64,000 bases of DNA from Ananas comosus (Eukaryota > Streptophyta > Magnoliopsida > Poales > Bromeliaceae): assembly GCF_001540865.1 (NCBI RefSeq), contig NC_033631.1, forward strand, positions 3,725,793 to 3,789,792. Reading direction: 5' to 3'. The notes below the pieces were generated by a model that did no database searches, was not told the origin of the DNA, and was given only the letters and a program-made list of their open reading frames with translations. Shown one piece after another: positions 22,646-32,998 of this stretch. The translations under genes were made by a program, and so were the position numbers. The first letter of the stretch is position 1. The number at the start of each line of letters is the position of its first letter.

Positions 22646-24097
22646 TCAGTTGGAATCAGCACCAGGCGCAGGAAGATCCGTGCTACAACACCCTAGTTTG
22701 TCAAAGATAGCTTTCATTAGATGACGAAGCTTGCTCACTTGCCGAGTGAGGCGCTCCTGCTCAGCAACCATGCGAGCCTGATCCTCAGAAATCCGTCGAA
22801 GTTCGCCCGAAATCCGTTCTTGCTCTAGAGATAACCTTTGTTGTTCCCGATAAACAGAAGAGACGGACATTTCTTCCTCAGACACCTCTGCCGAAGGACG
22901 AGAAGGACCAGGAGGTGGAGTGGAACGCTGTTGAGACGAACGTCGCGGAGGAGAGCGCTGCGACTGAAGCTGCACCGAAGATTTAATGAACGTAGTCTCA
23001 CTAATCACGCCTAGACTATGTTCATATGACGAACATCTCGTGTCCACATCAAACATCCTCAGAATCCGCATTATAATTAACGGATAAGGCAACCTCTCGG
23101 ACTGACTAGAAGTCTTGATGTCTTTAGCCATACGGCGCCAAACCAAAAATGGAACATTAAGATTGATCTTCCTATCACGAACCACATTCGGCTGACCCAC
23201 CAAATACATATAAAGCAAGCGATCCCAATGCACCACCTTCGTGTTAGCCAACGGCATTATATTGTAGCAGACCACAAAATTCAAGAAACGAAACTCTATC
23301 TGTAATTCCTTCGACATCACACAAATGTCATTTGGTTCAATGTTGGGCAAACATACGCCATTCATAACCAAACGCCAATCTCGAACCGCATCAAAACCAG
23401 CATGCAAATATTCAATTCCATCAGTCCGAGCCTGCATACCAAGAACAGAAGCAATAGTTTCAGGCGTAATTGTCAACTCAACGCCACGCACAGAGGTCTT
23501 AAAGATGAACGGTCCACCATCGGAATCCTCCAGATATCCCGCTCTCATATAGAATTCCCGAATTAATTCCAAACAGTAGCCAGTTTGTTCGGGAAAGTCG
23601 CAAATTTCGTAGAGACCCCCGTTCTCAAATAAGGCTTGAAGACCAGGAACTCGATCAATTAAGTTCTGAACTCCAACGTGGCGCTCACCAATACAATTCT
23701 TCGAAGAGTACATAGAGCGTCGCTTCGGATCAACATTGCCTTCCTGAGTACTGCGACGAGGTACATCAACGGTAGGTTCACGAATTGCAATACCTCCAGT
23801 CTTCTTTTTACTACGAGAATATGTCAATTTTTCCGTTCCTTTCCCTTTGGCTTTGCTCTGTCCTTTCTCCTTTTCTGTAACTACCTTTTCCTTCCCTTTC
23901 TTCTTCGTCGACAACACTTCCGGAGAGAGTGCTTCCCAATCCGTCGACTCAGTTTCCGATTCTTCATCAGGAGCATATTCACTGCCGACATCCTCAACTG
24001 GTGGCTCGACAGGTTGTTTAGTCGAAGTACGCTGGCGCTTACCACCTCGACCACCACCAGCCATGAGGAACACAAGAGCAAGCAAAAAAGAATACAT
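22646..24097 (-). CDS. Third ORF of copia E (env-position protein, 483 aa)
   Basis: This is an uninterrupted ORF lying between pol and the 3' LTR on the same strand. Residues 1-12 are hydrophobic (MYSFLLALVFLM). Residues from about 15 to 100 are Gly/Arg-, acidic- and then Lys/Glu-rich (EKEKGQSKAKGKG). A folded-looking central region of about 220 residues includes GLYEICDFPEQTGYCLELI and FVVCYNIMPLANTK. A Ser/Pro-rich hinge follows, then a C-terminal heptad-rich coiled coil (QERISGELRRISEDQARM) and the tail CCSTDLPAPGADSN. The central part resembles the 'putative plant transposon protein' families seen in retroelement ORFs. Function is unknown: env-like, regulatory or capsid-accessory roles are all possible. 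The relic at 37431-38924 keeps the same domain order. The start at 24097 is chosen because ATGTATTC is shared by both copies. A second Met lies 11 codons in. Confidence 0.85.
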   Translation of the reverse strand: MYSFLLALVFLMAGGGRGGKRQRTSTKQPVEPPVEDVGSEYAPDEESETESTDWEALSPEVLSTKKKGKEKVVTEKEKGQSKAKGKGTEKLTYSRSKKKTGGIAIREPTVDVPRRSTQEGNVDPKRRSMYSSKNCIGERHVGVQNLIDRVPGLQALFENGGLYEICDFPEQTGYCLELIREFYMRAGYLEDSDGGPFIFKTSVRGVELTITPETIASVLGMQARTDGIEYLHAGFDAVRDWRLVMNGVCLPNIEPNDICVMSKELQIEFRFLNFVVCYNIMPLANTKVVHWDRLLYMYLVGQPNVVRDRKINLNVPFLVWRRMAKDIKTSSQSERLPYPLIIMRILRMFDVDTRCSSYEHSLGVISETTFIKSSVQLQSQRSPPRRSSQQRSTPPPGPSRPSAEVSEEEMSVSSVYREQQRLSLEQERISGELRRISEDQARMVAEQERLTRQVSKLRHLMKAIFDKLGCCSTDLPAPGADSN

Positions 24098-24117
24098 TTT
24101 GTTGTCGAAAGAGATCC

Positions 24118-24551
24118 CTGTTTCAACAAGTTAAGAATAAAACACAGATATCATTCATTTTCCCTTTTTTTTATTTAGAAAACAACAGGAAACACTGATG
24201 GAACCTAGGGCCACACAAAAAAATAATGCACAAGAGAGTGAAATGCATGAATGGATCAAGGATCATGAGGATATAGCAAAGATCAGTGTGTAGAAACAAG
24301 GAACTCAAAAATCACAGATCAAATCCCACCAAAACACATTCTCGGAACAAATATGCAAAAATAAAATCTAAAAAGAAAACGTACCAATCAAAGCAAGGAA
24401 AAACGGGAAGAAAAAGAGCAAACACCCATTGGAGCCCTAGACCGGTCGTGGGAAGAGTTTTAGACAAAATGGTAAAGTAGGAGAGAGACCGGACCAACAT
24501 TCGTATATAGGGTCGGGCGGAGGGACCGGTCCTTCAAGACAGGGGACCGGT
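24118..24551 (-). promoter_or_regulatory. Candidate ORF3 promoter and spliced leader in copia E
   Basis: Read on the minus strand: an ACCGGT pair (24525 and 24546 on +, 21 bp apart), then CCCTATATAC as a TATA-like box (about 24504-24511), a pyrimidine-rich start region, a possible donor TTG|GTACGTTTTC (24384), and an acceptor TTGTTGAAACAG|GGATC ending at 24118, 21 bp before the ORF3 ATG. Copia F shows the same order (pair, CTATATGAA, TC-rich tract, GTAATAG donor, TTTGAAACAG acceptor, ATG). This is inferred from conservation in two copies; no transcript evidence is available. Confidence 0.5.
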
Positions 24552-25474
24552 CCCCGTACTAAAAAAAAAATTCCAATGAGTAATATAAATTTTATAAGTA
24601 TGGTAAACAAAATCAATTTCAAAAATACTCAAAATGTCAAGATTCGTTGAACAAATAGACGAATTAAATTCTAAATGGGTATAATGCTAAAATCCACACA
24701 TCAATCAAGATCTAAAAATTAATCGTCTCGTATTGTCTTCATAATTGCAAAATAGAGGAATAGAAGATCCCATAATCACGAAATTAAGATAAGATGATCA
24801 AATTGAGTTATGCAGAAGATTCGACAAGGGAGTGGCTCTTTGAGCATCTTTTCACTATCCACCTTATATCACCTAAGAGATGTATTGTAAATAACTCATA
24901 TTTTATCATCTCCAAAGTACCGCTTTTAAACCTCCTTTTTTTTAATATATATATCACAGGACATTGTTGGCTTCGTCATCAACAGAGATGCTTTAACCAG
25001 ACATGTGGTAGCTGCACACACTTACCGGACGACCGGAGTGGTAGCTCTTTCCTCCATGTGGTGTTAGTTTTCACACTCCCATGAGGGATGTAACCCTTTC
25101 CACATCTTTTGTCATTCTAATTTAATTCCAGGAAAGACTCCCCCTAAATAAGTGCAACCCTCAAGTTGACGATATTATCTTAAGTTCAAAAATAGGGAAC
25201 TCGGTATTCATATCATAGCTCATAATCCAACAAGATAAAGACAATGTTTAAAGTTCAAAGAAGGAGATATTGACTTTAGCAAATTATACTAAAATCGAAT
25301 TTGAATGAATCTATCTTTTCAAAAAATATGACACAGAGAATAAAAATGATATTGACCAAGCTAACCACATTACAAAATAATGAAAATCATGTCTCGGATA
25401 TCTCAAAAATGACCAAATAAAAACGACAGATATGCAAAAGAGTTTGTGCAAGATCTATGGCCCAAAGACTATAT

Positions 25475-28400
25475 CTAAACAGATGGATTCATACCAATAG
25501 CCTTTCGCAAATGAAGAAAACGTTTTTGATCTAACGGTTTTGCCAAAATATCAGCAAGCTAATTTTCAGTGGAAATATATTCAAGATAAAGAAGATTTGA
25601 TTCGACTAGTTCCCTTAAAAAATGATATCTGAGTTCAATGTGTTTCGTTCGAGAATGTAAAACAGGGTTTTTAGAAATATTAATTGCACTTGTGTTATCA
25701 CAAAGAATAGTAAGAGTGGTGGATGGGATCCGATAGTCGCTCAGTAAGCTCTTCATCCATAACAACTGAGTAGAGCAACTACCAGCAGAGATATACTCAG
25801 CCTCGGCAGTGGATAGTGCAATACAGTTCTGTTTCTTGCTGTGCCAAGCAACAAGACAATGTCCGAGATAGAAACACGCTCCACTAGTGCTCTTCCGATC
25901 ATCGGCAGAGCCAGCCCAGTCTGCATCCGAGTATCCAATCAAATCAAGAGATGTTCCCATAGGATACAAGAGACCATAAGCGGTTGTACCTTTAACGTAT
26001 CGAATAATCCTTTTGACCGCTTTGAGATGAATTTCCTTAGGATTAGCTTGATAGCGAGCACAAATTCCAACGCTGAATGCAATATCTGGTCTACTTGCAG
26101 TCAAGTACAATAGGCTCCCAATCATGCTTCTGTATAGTTTCTCATCTACACTCGGTCCTTCCAAATTCACTCCAAGACCTTTATTACTTGTACCCATTGG
26201 AGTGTCAAAATCCTTTGCGTTATCCAATCCAAATTTCTTAACCAAATCTTTTGCATATTTGGATTGACACAAGTGTATTCCATCTTTTGTTTGTTTGACT
26301 TGAAGTCCAAGAAAATAGTTAAGCTCTCCCATCATTGACATCTCAAATTCACTCGTCATCAGCTTTGCAAAATCACTGGCATCTTTATCCTTAGTTGCTC
26401 CAAAGACGATGTCGTCAACATAAATTTGTGCCACGATGAAATTATCTTTCGAGTGTTTAACAAACAGAGTTCTATCCGCTCCCCCTCGGTTGTAGCCCTT
26501 TTCCAAAAGAAATTTTGTCAAACGCTCGTACCATGCCCGCGGAGCCTGTTTAAGACCATAAAGTGCCTTTTTCAGACGAAAAACATGATTAGGAAATTTT
26601 GAATCTATGAAACCTTTTGGTTGTTCAACATAGACTTCCTCCTTTAGTAAACCATTTAGAAAAGCACTTTTAACATCCATTTGAAAAAGAGTAATTTTAA
26701 AATGACAGGCAATCGCAAACAGAATACGGATTGATTCAAGACGAGCAACCGGGGCGAAAGTTTCCTCAAAATCTATTCCCTCAACTTGTGAGTAGCCTTG
26801 AGCAACTAGTCTTGCTTTGTTTCGAACAATGGTACCATCCTCATTTTTCTTATTCTTAAAAATCCACTTGGTACCAATTATATGCTGTTGCTCAGGACGT
26901 GGCACCAATTCCCAGACATCATTACGCGTGAATTGACCAAGTTCGTCTTGCATAGCATTAATCCAGTATTCATCGAGAAGAGCTTCATCAACATTCTTTG
27001 GCTCAACTAGAGAAACGTAGCAAGCAAATTCACACTGAAGCTGTCTCCGAGTTTTCACACCAGTAAGAGGGTCTCCGATAACATTTGACAATGGATGATC
27101 TTTCACAGGTGTAAGTTCAGATGAGGTGATAGGGGTTTCAGATGAATCATGTGATGCAACAGTGTCAATAGTTTCAGCAGAAATATCAGGCACAGAAATT
27201 TCATCAATCACAGGCAAGTTAAATGGAGAATCATTATCATCATCACTCATCACAGAAGTAGAAGAACCATTCACTGAAGAGCTTACAGAAGAAGCTTCAT
27301 CTACTTTTATATTAATGGATTCTATCACCGTCTTAGTACGTAAATTGTACGCACGATATGCACGACTAGAAGTAGAATATCCAAGAAAGATTCCTTCGTC
27401 ACTTCGGGAGTCAAATTTTCCAAGATTTTCACGATCCCGAAGGATAAAACATTTACTCCCGAAGACACGAAAGTATTTAATGTTCGGTTTTCTACCAATC
27501 CACAATTCATACGGAGTGTTTAACGTACCCGGGCGTAAATAGATGCGGTTAATCACATAGACAGCCGTGTTAACTGCTTCAGCCCAGAAGTGTAGTGCAA
27601 CTTTCTTGCTATGAAGCATAACACGTGCCATCTCTTGAACAACCCGATTTTTACGTTCAACCACTCCGTTCTGTTGTGGTGTATAGGGAGCAGAGAATTC
27701 ATGTTTGATGCCTTTTGAAACACAGAAATCAACAAATTTTGAATTTATGAATTCTCCCCCTTGATCACTTCGAATGCGTACAATTTTATCATTCCTTTCA
27801 TTCATAAGACGAAGACAGATTTCAGAAAAAGAATCAAAAGTATCAGCTTTTTCACGTAAGAAAGCACTCCAGACAAAACGAGTAAAATCATCAACAATAA
27901 GCAGAATGTATCGTTTACCACCCAAACTTTGAATCCTAGAAGGTCCCATTAAGTCCATGTGTAGTAGCTCTAATGGTTTAGATGTCCCTAAGTGGTTCAA
28001 ATTCTTATGTGTGGCTCTAGTTTGTTTCCCCAATTGGCAACCCCCACACACAGTGTTCTCCTTGAAGTCTATCTTAGGTACACCTCGAACAACCTCCTTC
28101 TTAGTTATCTTAGATAGTTCCTTAAAGTTCATGTGACCTAGACGTTCATGCCATAAAGTTTCAGTTTCTAATGTCGTTAGGTTACAATGTTCAGTTGAAG
28201 AGCTAGGAACTACATAACAGTTATTCTCCGATCTTACACCTTTTAAGAAGATGTCATTATTACGAGTCATAGTGCAATCTTTGTCAGAAAATTTAACGGA
28301 GTACCCGTCATCACACAACTGACTTATGCTCACGAGATTTGATTTGAGCCTCTCAACATAAAAGACATCATTCAAAGTAGGGCCATCTGAGATAGCGACA

Positions 28401-28480
28401 GTTCCTTTTCCAACAATTTTTGATGACCGACCATCTCCAAAAACAACAAGTCCACCGGAGATTTTGTTTAAAGAAAAAAA
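25475..28480 (-). pseudogene. Copia E pol: protease end, integrase, RT, RNase H
   Basis: It is in the same frame as Gag, separated from it by one TAG (28481-28483) that falls in the protease a few residues after the DSG active-site motif. Integrase shows [38 protein letters not shown] and the catalytic glutamate in [11 protein letters not shown] shows [12 protein letters not shown] and YVDDIVFG. RNase H shows [19 protein letters not shown] and [12 protein letters not shown] second TAG at 25559-25561 interrupts STEN-LADI, after which the frame runs 28 more codons to a TAG at 25475. Both internal TAGs stand where family members usually have Gln (CAG), consistent with C-to-T change. Otherwise the 1.0-kb-codon frame is intact, so inactivation looks recent. 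Confidence 0.9.
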
Positions 28481-30559
28481 CTAATTTTTATCACCGGTCA
28501 TATGACGTGAACAGCCACTATCCAGATACCAAGAAGCATTGTCGTAAGCATGAAGTGAAGTGTGAATGACAAGGCAAGGAAAGAGTTCACCTTTGCGCAC
28601 CCAAACCTTATGTGTTTTGGGTTGCGTTGTCCGACTTGATTGAGATACGCTTTGCTTGTCGTCGATTTGTGTAATTCTTTTCTTTGAATCATTCTTCTTA
28701 GGCATCCACATTTGTCTTGCCTTTGTCTTTGGATTCTCCTTCTTCAGTTGTTCCTTTGGTCTCCTATTCATGTGTGTTGTAGCATTTTTCGGCTTTTGTT
28801 TGCAAAATCTCTTCACATGACCTACAGCACCACAAAGATGACAGGTTTTGTTAGCAAATAAATTCTTTGGAGGAACAAACTTACCATAGAGCTTCAGAAC
28901 CGGTTTTGTCGAATGTTCGTCTACTTTCTTCATTGCTTGATCGACATATGTCCGTTCGTATCCAAGTCCAAGTTTGTTGGTTTGACCGAGTCCTAACATC
29001 TTATCAAGTTTGCTTGACCCGGACGAGAATTTGTTCAAATCAGATTTGAGTTGAATGATAGTCTTGGTAAATTCCATGTTGGATTCTCTTGCTTCCGTGT
29101 ATTGCTTGTTAAGAAAATTAATGTTTTCAACCAAAGTTTCCTTTTCCTTCTGAAGCAGTGCACACTTGTCTAATAAAGTATTATATAACTCGGTCAAAGT
29201 GTCCTTTTCTTGCTCCAAACTTTTTGTCAATGACTCTAATCTTGTATTGTCTTGGTCTAGATCATACAGTCTTCGTCTCAACTTCTTGTTGTGTTTCGCC
29301 ACTTTCTTTGATTCAATAACAAGTTGATGATATGCGGCGGCCATATCTTCTTCTTCCGATTCTTCATCCGTCGAGTTTTCCGTAGAAGATTTTTCATGCA
29401 AAGAGGACATAGAAATTGAGTCAGTCGATGCTAAGCACATAAAAGTAGAATCCTGTGCAATAAGTGCAGTGGCGTTAACGTCATCATCACTTGAGGACGA
29501 TTCGTCGGAGGAAGACTCATCCCAAGTAATGGCTTGCATCGCTTTCTTTTTCAAGGACTTTTTGTTAGGACAATCTGATGCAATATGACCAAAACCCCTA
29601 CACTTATAGCATTGGATTTGACCTTCGCTACTTTTCTTTTCTTTTGTAAAATCTTTTTGAAAATTTTCCGATTTTTTAAACTTTGAAGAAGAGGAGGAAG
29701 AGGAACTCCCTTTTGATTTGTTTGGCTTGGAGGGAGTTGGCTTAGAAGAGAACTTCTTTCTAAAGTTCCGACGAAACTTCTTAGTCAAAAGAGCCATTTG
29801 CTTCTCAAACTCTTCCAAGGTTACGTCTGAGTCCGAGTCCGATGAAGAAGATTCCACATTGCCTCCTTTCGTTGATTTTAGTGCCATACCTGAAGCTTTA
29901 GAAGACAACTTGGAAGAAGATGAATTAGCAGGAAAAGTCATTTCATACGTTTGAAGAGCACCAACTAATTCATCTACTTTGAGTTCATCCGGATGTTTTA
30001 CCGTTTCAATGGCCGCAACCTTGGGACGAAAACGTTCGGGAAGAGTTCTCAAAATTTTTCGAACGATTTTTGGTTCAGAAATTTTTTCACCCAAATTTGC
30101 ACAAGTATTGACAATATCTTGAAGACGAGTGTAATACTCGGTAAAGGTTTCATTTTCTTCCATACGAATAGCATCAAAACGACTAGTCAACATTTGTAAT
30201 TTCTGAACCTTTACCAAGCTTGTACCCTCATGAGTGATTTGTAAGGTATCCCAAATTTCTTTGGCGGTTTCACACGCCGAAACTCGAGAAAATTCAGTTT
30301 GATTCAAAGCATTGAACAAAGCATTGATACCCTTCCCATTGAACGAAGATAGTTCGTTTTCCTCTTTTGTCCACTTATTTCTAGGTTTCGGACCGGTAAC
30401 ATTCTCGACCACTTCAGTAGGATGTTTCCATCCGAATTCAATGGCTTGCCAAACCCTCTCGTCGATAGCAATAAGAAACGCCCTCATACGGACTTTCCAA
30501 TAAGCGTAGTTAGTGCCATCGAAGAGAGGGGGTCGATTAATGTTACCGCCCTCGGCCAT
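28481..30559 (-). CDS. Copia E Gag with N-terminal part of protease (692 aa)
   Basis: The start codon at 30559 lies about 15 bp inside the primer-binding site (element sense), with the context GGCCGAGGGCGG. Residues 1-200 form a UBN2-type Gag core (PPLFDGTNYAYWKVRMRAFL). A Ser-rich, basic region follows. Zinc knuckle 1 is CYKCRGFGHIASDC near residue 315. An acidic/coiled-coil section (residues 400-520) follows, and knuckle 2 is CHLCGAVGHVKRFC near residue 597. The ORF ends in the protease start WYLDSGCSRHMTGDKN. It packages element RNA into cytoplasmic particles by family analogy. It is long for copia Gag, as in Sireviruses. The ORF ends at a TAG within the protease, so a full Gag-Pol would need that stop to be bypassed. 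Confidence 0.9.
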   Translation of the reverse strand: MAEGGNINRPPLFDGTNYAYWKVRMRAFLIAIDERVWQAIEFGWKHPTEVVENVTGPKPRNKWTKEENELSSFNGKGINALFNALNQTEFSRVSACETAKEIWDTLQITHEGTSLVKVQKLQMLTSRFDAIRMEENETFTEYYTRLQDIVNTCANLGEKISEPKIVRKILRTLPERFRPKVAAIETVKHPDELKVDELVGALQTYEMTFPANSSSSKLSSKASGMALKSTKGGNVESSSSDSDSDVTLEEFEKQMALLTKKFRRNFRKKFSSKPTPSKPNKSKGSSSSSSSSKFKKSENFQKDFTKEKKSSEGQIQCYKCRGFGHIASDCPNKKSLKKKAMQAITWDESSSDESSSSDDDVNATALIAQDSTFMCLASTDSISMSSLHEKSSTENSTDEESEEEDMAAAYHQLVIESKKVAKHNKKLRRRLYDLDQDNTRLESLTKSLEQEKDTLTELYNTLLDKCALLQKEKETLVENINFLNKQYTEARESNMEFTKTIIQLKSDLNKFSSGSSKLDKMLGLGQTNKLGLGYERTYVDQAMKKVDEHSTKPVLKLYGKFVPPKNLFANKTCHLCGAVGHVKRFCKQKPKNATTHMNRRPKEQLKKENPKTKARQMWMPKKNDSKKRITQIDDKQSVSQSSRTTQPKTHKVWVRKGELFPCLVIHTSLHAYDNASWYLDSGCSRHMTGDKN

Positions 30560-30574
30560 AGATTACAACCTATA

Positions 30575-30589
30575 CCCGCTCTGATACCA
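30575..30589 (-). promoter_or_regulatory. Primer-binding site of copia E
   Basis: On the minus strand this reads TGGTATCAGAGCGGG, two bases from the 5' LTR edge at 30592. It matches the 3' end complement of plant initiator Met-tRNA. Confidence 0.95.
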
Positions 30590-30591
30590 CT

Positions 30592-31765
30592 TGTTAGATA
30601 TGGATCCCGAGGATCTAAAAGGTGAAAACACACCTAGAGGGGGGTGAATAGGTGTAAATGGTAAAAATAAAATAAACTCGATGCGAATATAAAGTAAACG
30701 CGGAAAACTCCAAATCGGAGAGAAAAACCCACATGACCGATCACACAAAGAAATACACTAAGAAAACATAAGTACAAGTGATTTTGCAAAAATACAAGAC
30801 TCAAAATACCGAATCCTTGCTGTAGATTATCTTTGCCAGTCAACGACCGCTTGGAATCCTCCAACCGATCACACTGCAAATCCTTGCAGCCGCACACGCC
30901 TTGATTCCACGAAACGACCACTGAATCCACGGTCTTCACGCGAGATCCACACGCTAACGCTTCATCCGAAGCTCATAGAAATTCAACTATTTGTGGTGAT
31001 TTAAGATCTTTGAAAGCACATATAATATGAGGAGAAACCCAAATTAAAACATCACCAATTTGATCCTTAACGAAAATTTGAATCAAAATCAAAGAATCAA
31101 ATTGACGATCTAATGCTTGATGGTTAAAACATTGAACAAATCTCCGAATCAAGCCGTTAGGGTTTCTGAAAGTTATTTTGCTCAACTCACCTCAAATAGA
31201 GATCCTCATATCATATTTATAGGTTTAGAAGACTTCTAGGTAGATTAGGATTCCAAAAACTCAATTTTAAAAACAGACGACGGTCTCAGGATCCGGTTCT
31301 TTCGAGGAGACCGGTCCTTGGGAGACCGGTCCTCCAAGGTGAGGTCCGGTCTTTCGCTGCGTAGATGTTAAAATATGCGTACGGGGACCGGTCCTCAATT
31401 CAGAGACTGGTCCTTCCCTGCGCAACAAGAAAAACCACGTACGGGGACCGGTTCTCAAGATCAGAGACCGGTCTCCCAAAACTTCTACGCAGAGAAGCTT
31501 GATGGGTCCGGTCTTTCTGATCAAGGACCGGTCCCCGACCCCTGAGTTTTTTAGAAAACTTAAATTTAATCAACTCAAATATAGACCAAGTCTTCTAAAC
31601 ATCTTTTAACAATAAAAACTTCACCACAAATTATTATAATCATACCTGAGATCTCAAAGGTCTTTGATCACGAAACCTCAACTCTTTCTTCAATCTTTAT
31701 CTTCTAATTCTTCGAGACTCCGTTCAATACTTCACGAAATTCGCCAACTTATAAAATCCTTAACA
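30592..31765 (-). repeat. 5' LTR of copia E
   Basis: It has TGTTAGATATGG...CCTTAACA termini and is 1174 bp long. ACCGGT-type cores start at 31292 (TCCGGT), 31310, 31325, 31345 (TCCGGT), 31387, 31406 (ACTGGT), 31447, 31467, 31507 (TCCGGT) and 31527. Neighbour spacings are mostly 15, 19 or 20 bp. Confidence 0.92.
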
Positions 31766-32101
31766 TTCCCGAGAGCTGGTTCTCCTGGACTTAGCCTATT
31801 TCTCAGCCTCCCTCGCTGCCTACACGTTCGGGGACCGGTCTCTCCCACCAGGGACCGGTCCCCGAGAGCACAAAACCTACAGTTTGCAGATTTTGTTTTT
31901 CAAAAGCTCTCGAAGATCCCCAGTAATGCATTTTTGCATTATTTGACGCCTTCGGCCTCTCCGAAGTGTACCAACCTCGCACTTTGGTCAATTTGACAAA
32001 GGTTCGAATTTAATTACCGAGGTTTCGGTATGTTACATTCTCCATCCCTTAAATTTAGTTTCGTCCGTGAAACTTACTTAATTTAGACTTAAACTCATAC
32101 C

Positions 32102-32438
32102 TCAATTCAGCTCGTTAAAAAGGTGAGGATAATGCTCCCGCATTGGGCTCTCGAGCTCCCAAATAGCTTCCCGATCATCGTGATTGCACCAACGAATCTT
32201 AACATACGGAATCTCGCGACTTCGCAGTTTTCTTACTTCTCGATCGATGATGTATGTCGGGAACTCCTCATAGGTCATGTCCTCTTGGATCTCGGACGGT
32301 TCAAATGACAGGATATGCTCGGGGTCATGAACGTACTAGCGGAGATTCGATACATGGAACACATCGTGTACTCCCACAAGCTCGGTGGTAATGCTATTTT
32401 GTACGCCACCACACCTACCTGTTCCAATACTTCGAACG
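32102..32438 (-). pseudogene. Gypsy A pol 3' end with chromodomain
   Basis: Minus-strand translation gives the integrase C-terminal region (EVLEQVGVVAYKIALP) followed by a chromodomain-like tail parallel to that at 8896-9156. The stop is at 32102-32104. Its upstream continuation is at 42600, across the gypsy B insertion: the residues RYLGPF end at 42600 and EVLEQ begins at 32438. Confidence 0.85.
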
Positions 32439-32936
32439 TGTCACGTCCTGGGACCGGCGGGGGCCCTCCCGGTGGCGTGCCCAGACCCGCCATATGTCTA
32501 CACATATAAGGCGTCTATAATAAAGCGGAAGTAAAAGCAAGAAATAGAACAAATAGAATAATAACAACTAACGATATCAGAGCGAGCAAAGTTCTATCCT
32601 CTAAACCAGAGTAAAGGAAATATACCAAGACGAAGAAAGTAAAACATAAGTTGATACAATTCTAACTACACAAAAGAAATACCAAGATCCAAAAGAAAGG
32701 TGGTCTCTATACATATACGGGTACAACTCTCAACCTCTCACAAAATAAAACATCGAGAGGTAGACCACCTAAACTCGTCTCTCGCTGAAGGGCTAACTCG
32801 AAGCGACGCCCTTCCCACGGTCCCTAGCCTCTCCCGGCGTGGAAGGCTCTGAAAGAAAACATAAAACAGAGGGCGTGAGAACTATAATTTATAGTTCCCA
32901 GTGGGCAATTACTGACCTCAGCTCAATGCACCACTA
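32439..32936 (-). repeat. 3' LTR of gypsy B, first 498 bp
   Basis: It matches 39894-40391 closely (shared CCCAGACCCGCCATATGTC and AATTACTGACCTCAGCTCAA) and stops at the N run. About 2.2 kb of LTR is therefore hidden in or lost at the gap. Confidence 0.9.
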
Positions 32937-32998
32937 NNNNNNNNNNNNNNNNNNNNNNNNNNNNNNNNNNNNNNNNNNNNNNNNNNNNNNNNNNNNNN
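32937..32998. other. Assembly gap (62 N)
   Basis: A run of N separates LTR sequence from mid-integrase coding sequence. By comparison with the other B LTR and with gypsy A, more than 2 kb should lie here, so the N count does not reflect gap size. Confidence 0.98.

Larger units (their letters stand above)
20966..31765 (-). mobile_element. Ty1/copia element E, Sirevirus-like, near complete
   Basis: The element is 10,800 bp and flanked by the perfect repeat TTCCC. The LTRs are 20966-22175 (3' LTR) and 30592-31765 (5' LTR). The order on the minus strand is primer-binding site, gag, protease-integrase-RT-RNase H, about 0.9 kb of noncoding sequence, a third ORF, extra purine tracts and the 3' LTR. 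Large size, a long Gag with two CCHC knuckles, repeated polypurine tracts and an ORF in the env position fit the Sirevirus/Maximus lineage as known from cereals and soybean. The two LTRs are very similar by eye apart from one indel, so the insertion looks fairly recent. Confidence 0.93.
18656..32037 (-). mobile_element. 3' LTR of gypsy A, split by copia E
   Basis: The two pieces are 18656-20960 and 31771-32037, with the TSD TTCCC at 20961-20965 and 31766-31770. Alignment with the other LTR at 50150-50200 shows the join restores GGTTCCCGAGAGC. ACCGGT cores in the left piece start at 20832, 20852, 20902, 20922, 20936 and 20956, with spacings of 20, 50, 20, 14 and 20. To the left (downstream in the element's sense) lie a TC-rich segment near 20690 and the conserved LTR end at 18656. 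Confidence 0.9.

Noticed and set aside
23678..24178. 166-aa frame on the + strand
   Set aside because: It is antisense to ORF3 of copia E. The ORF3 frame is longer, has a conserved relic elsewhere and a sensible domain order.
27126..27542. 138-aa frame on the + strand within copia E
   Set aside because: It is the antisense shadow of the integrase-to-RT linker in pol.
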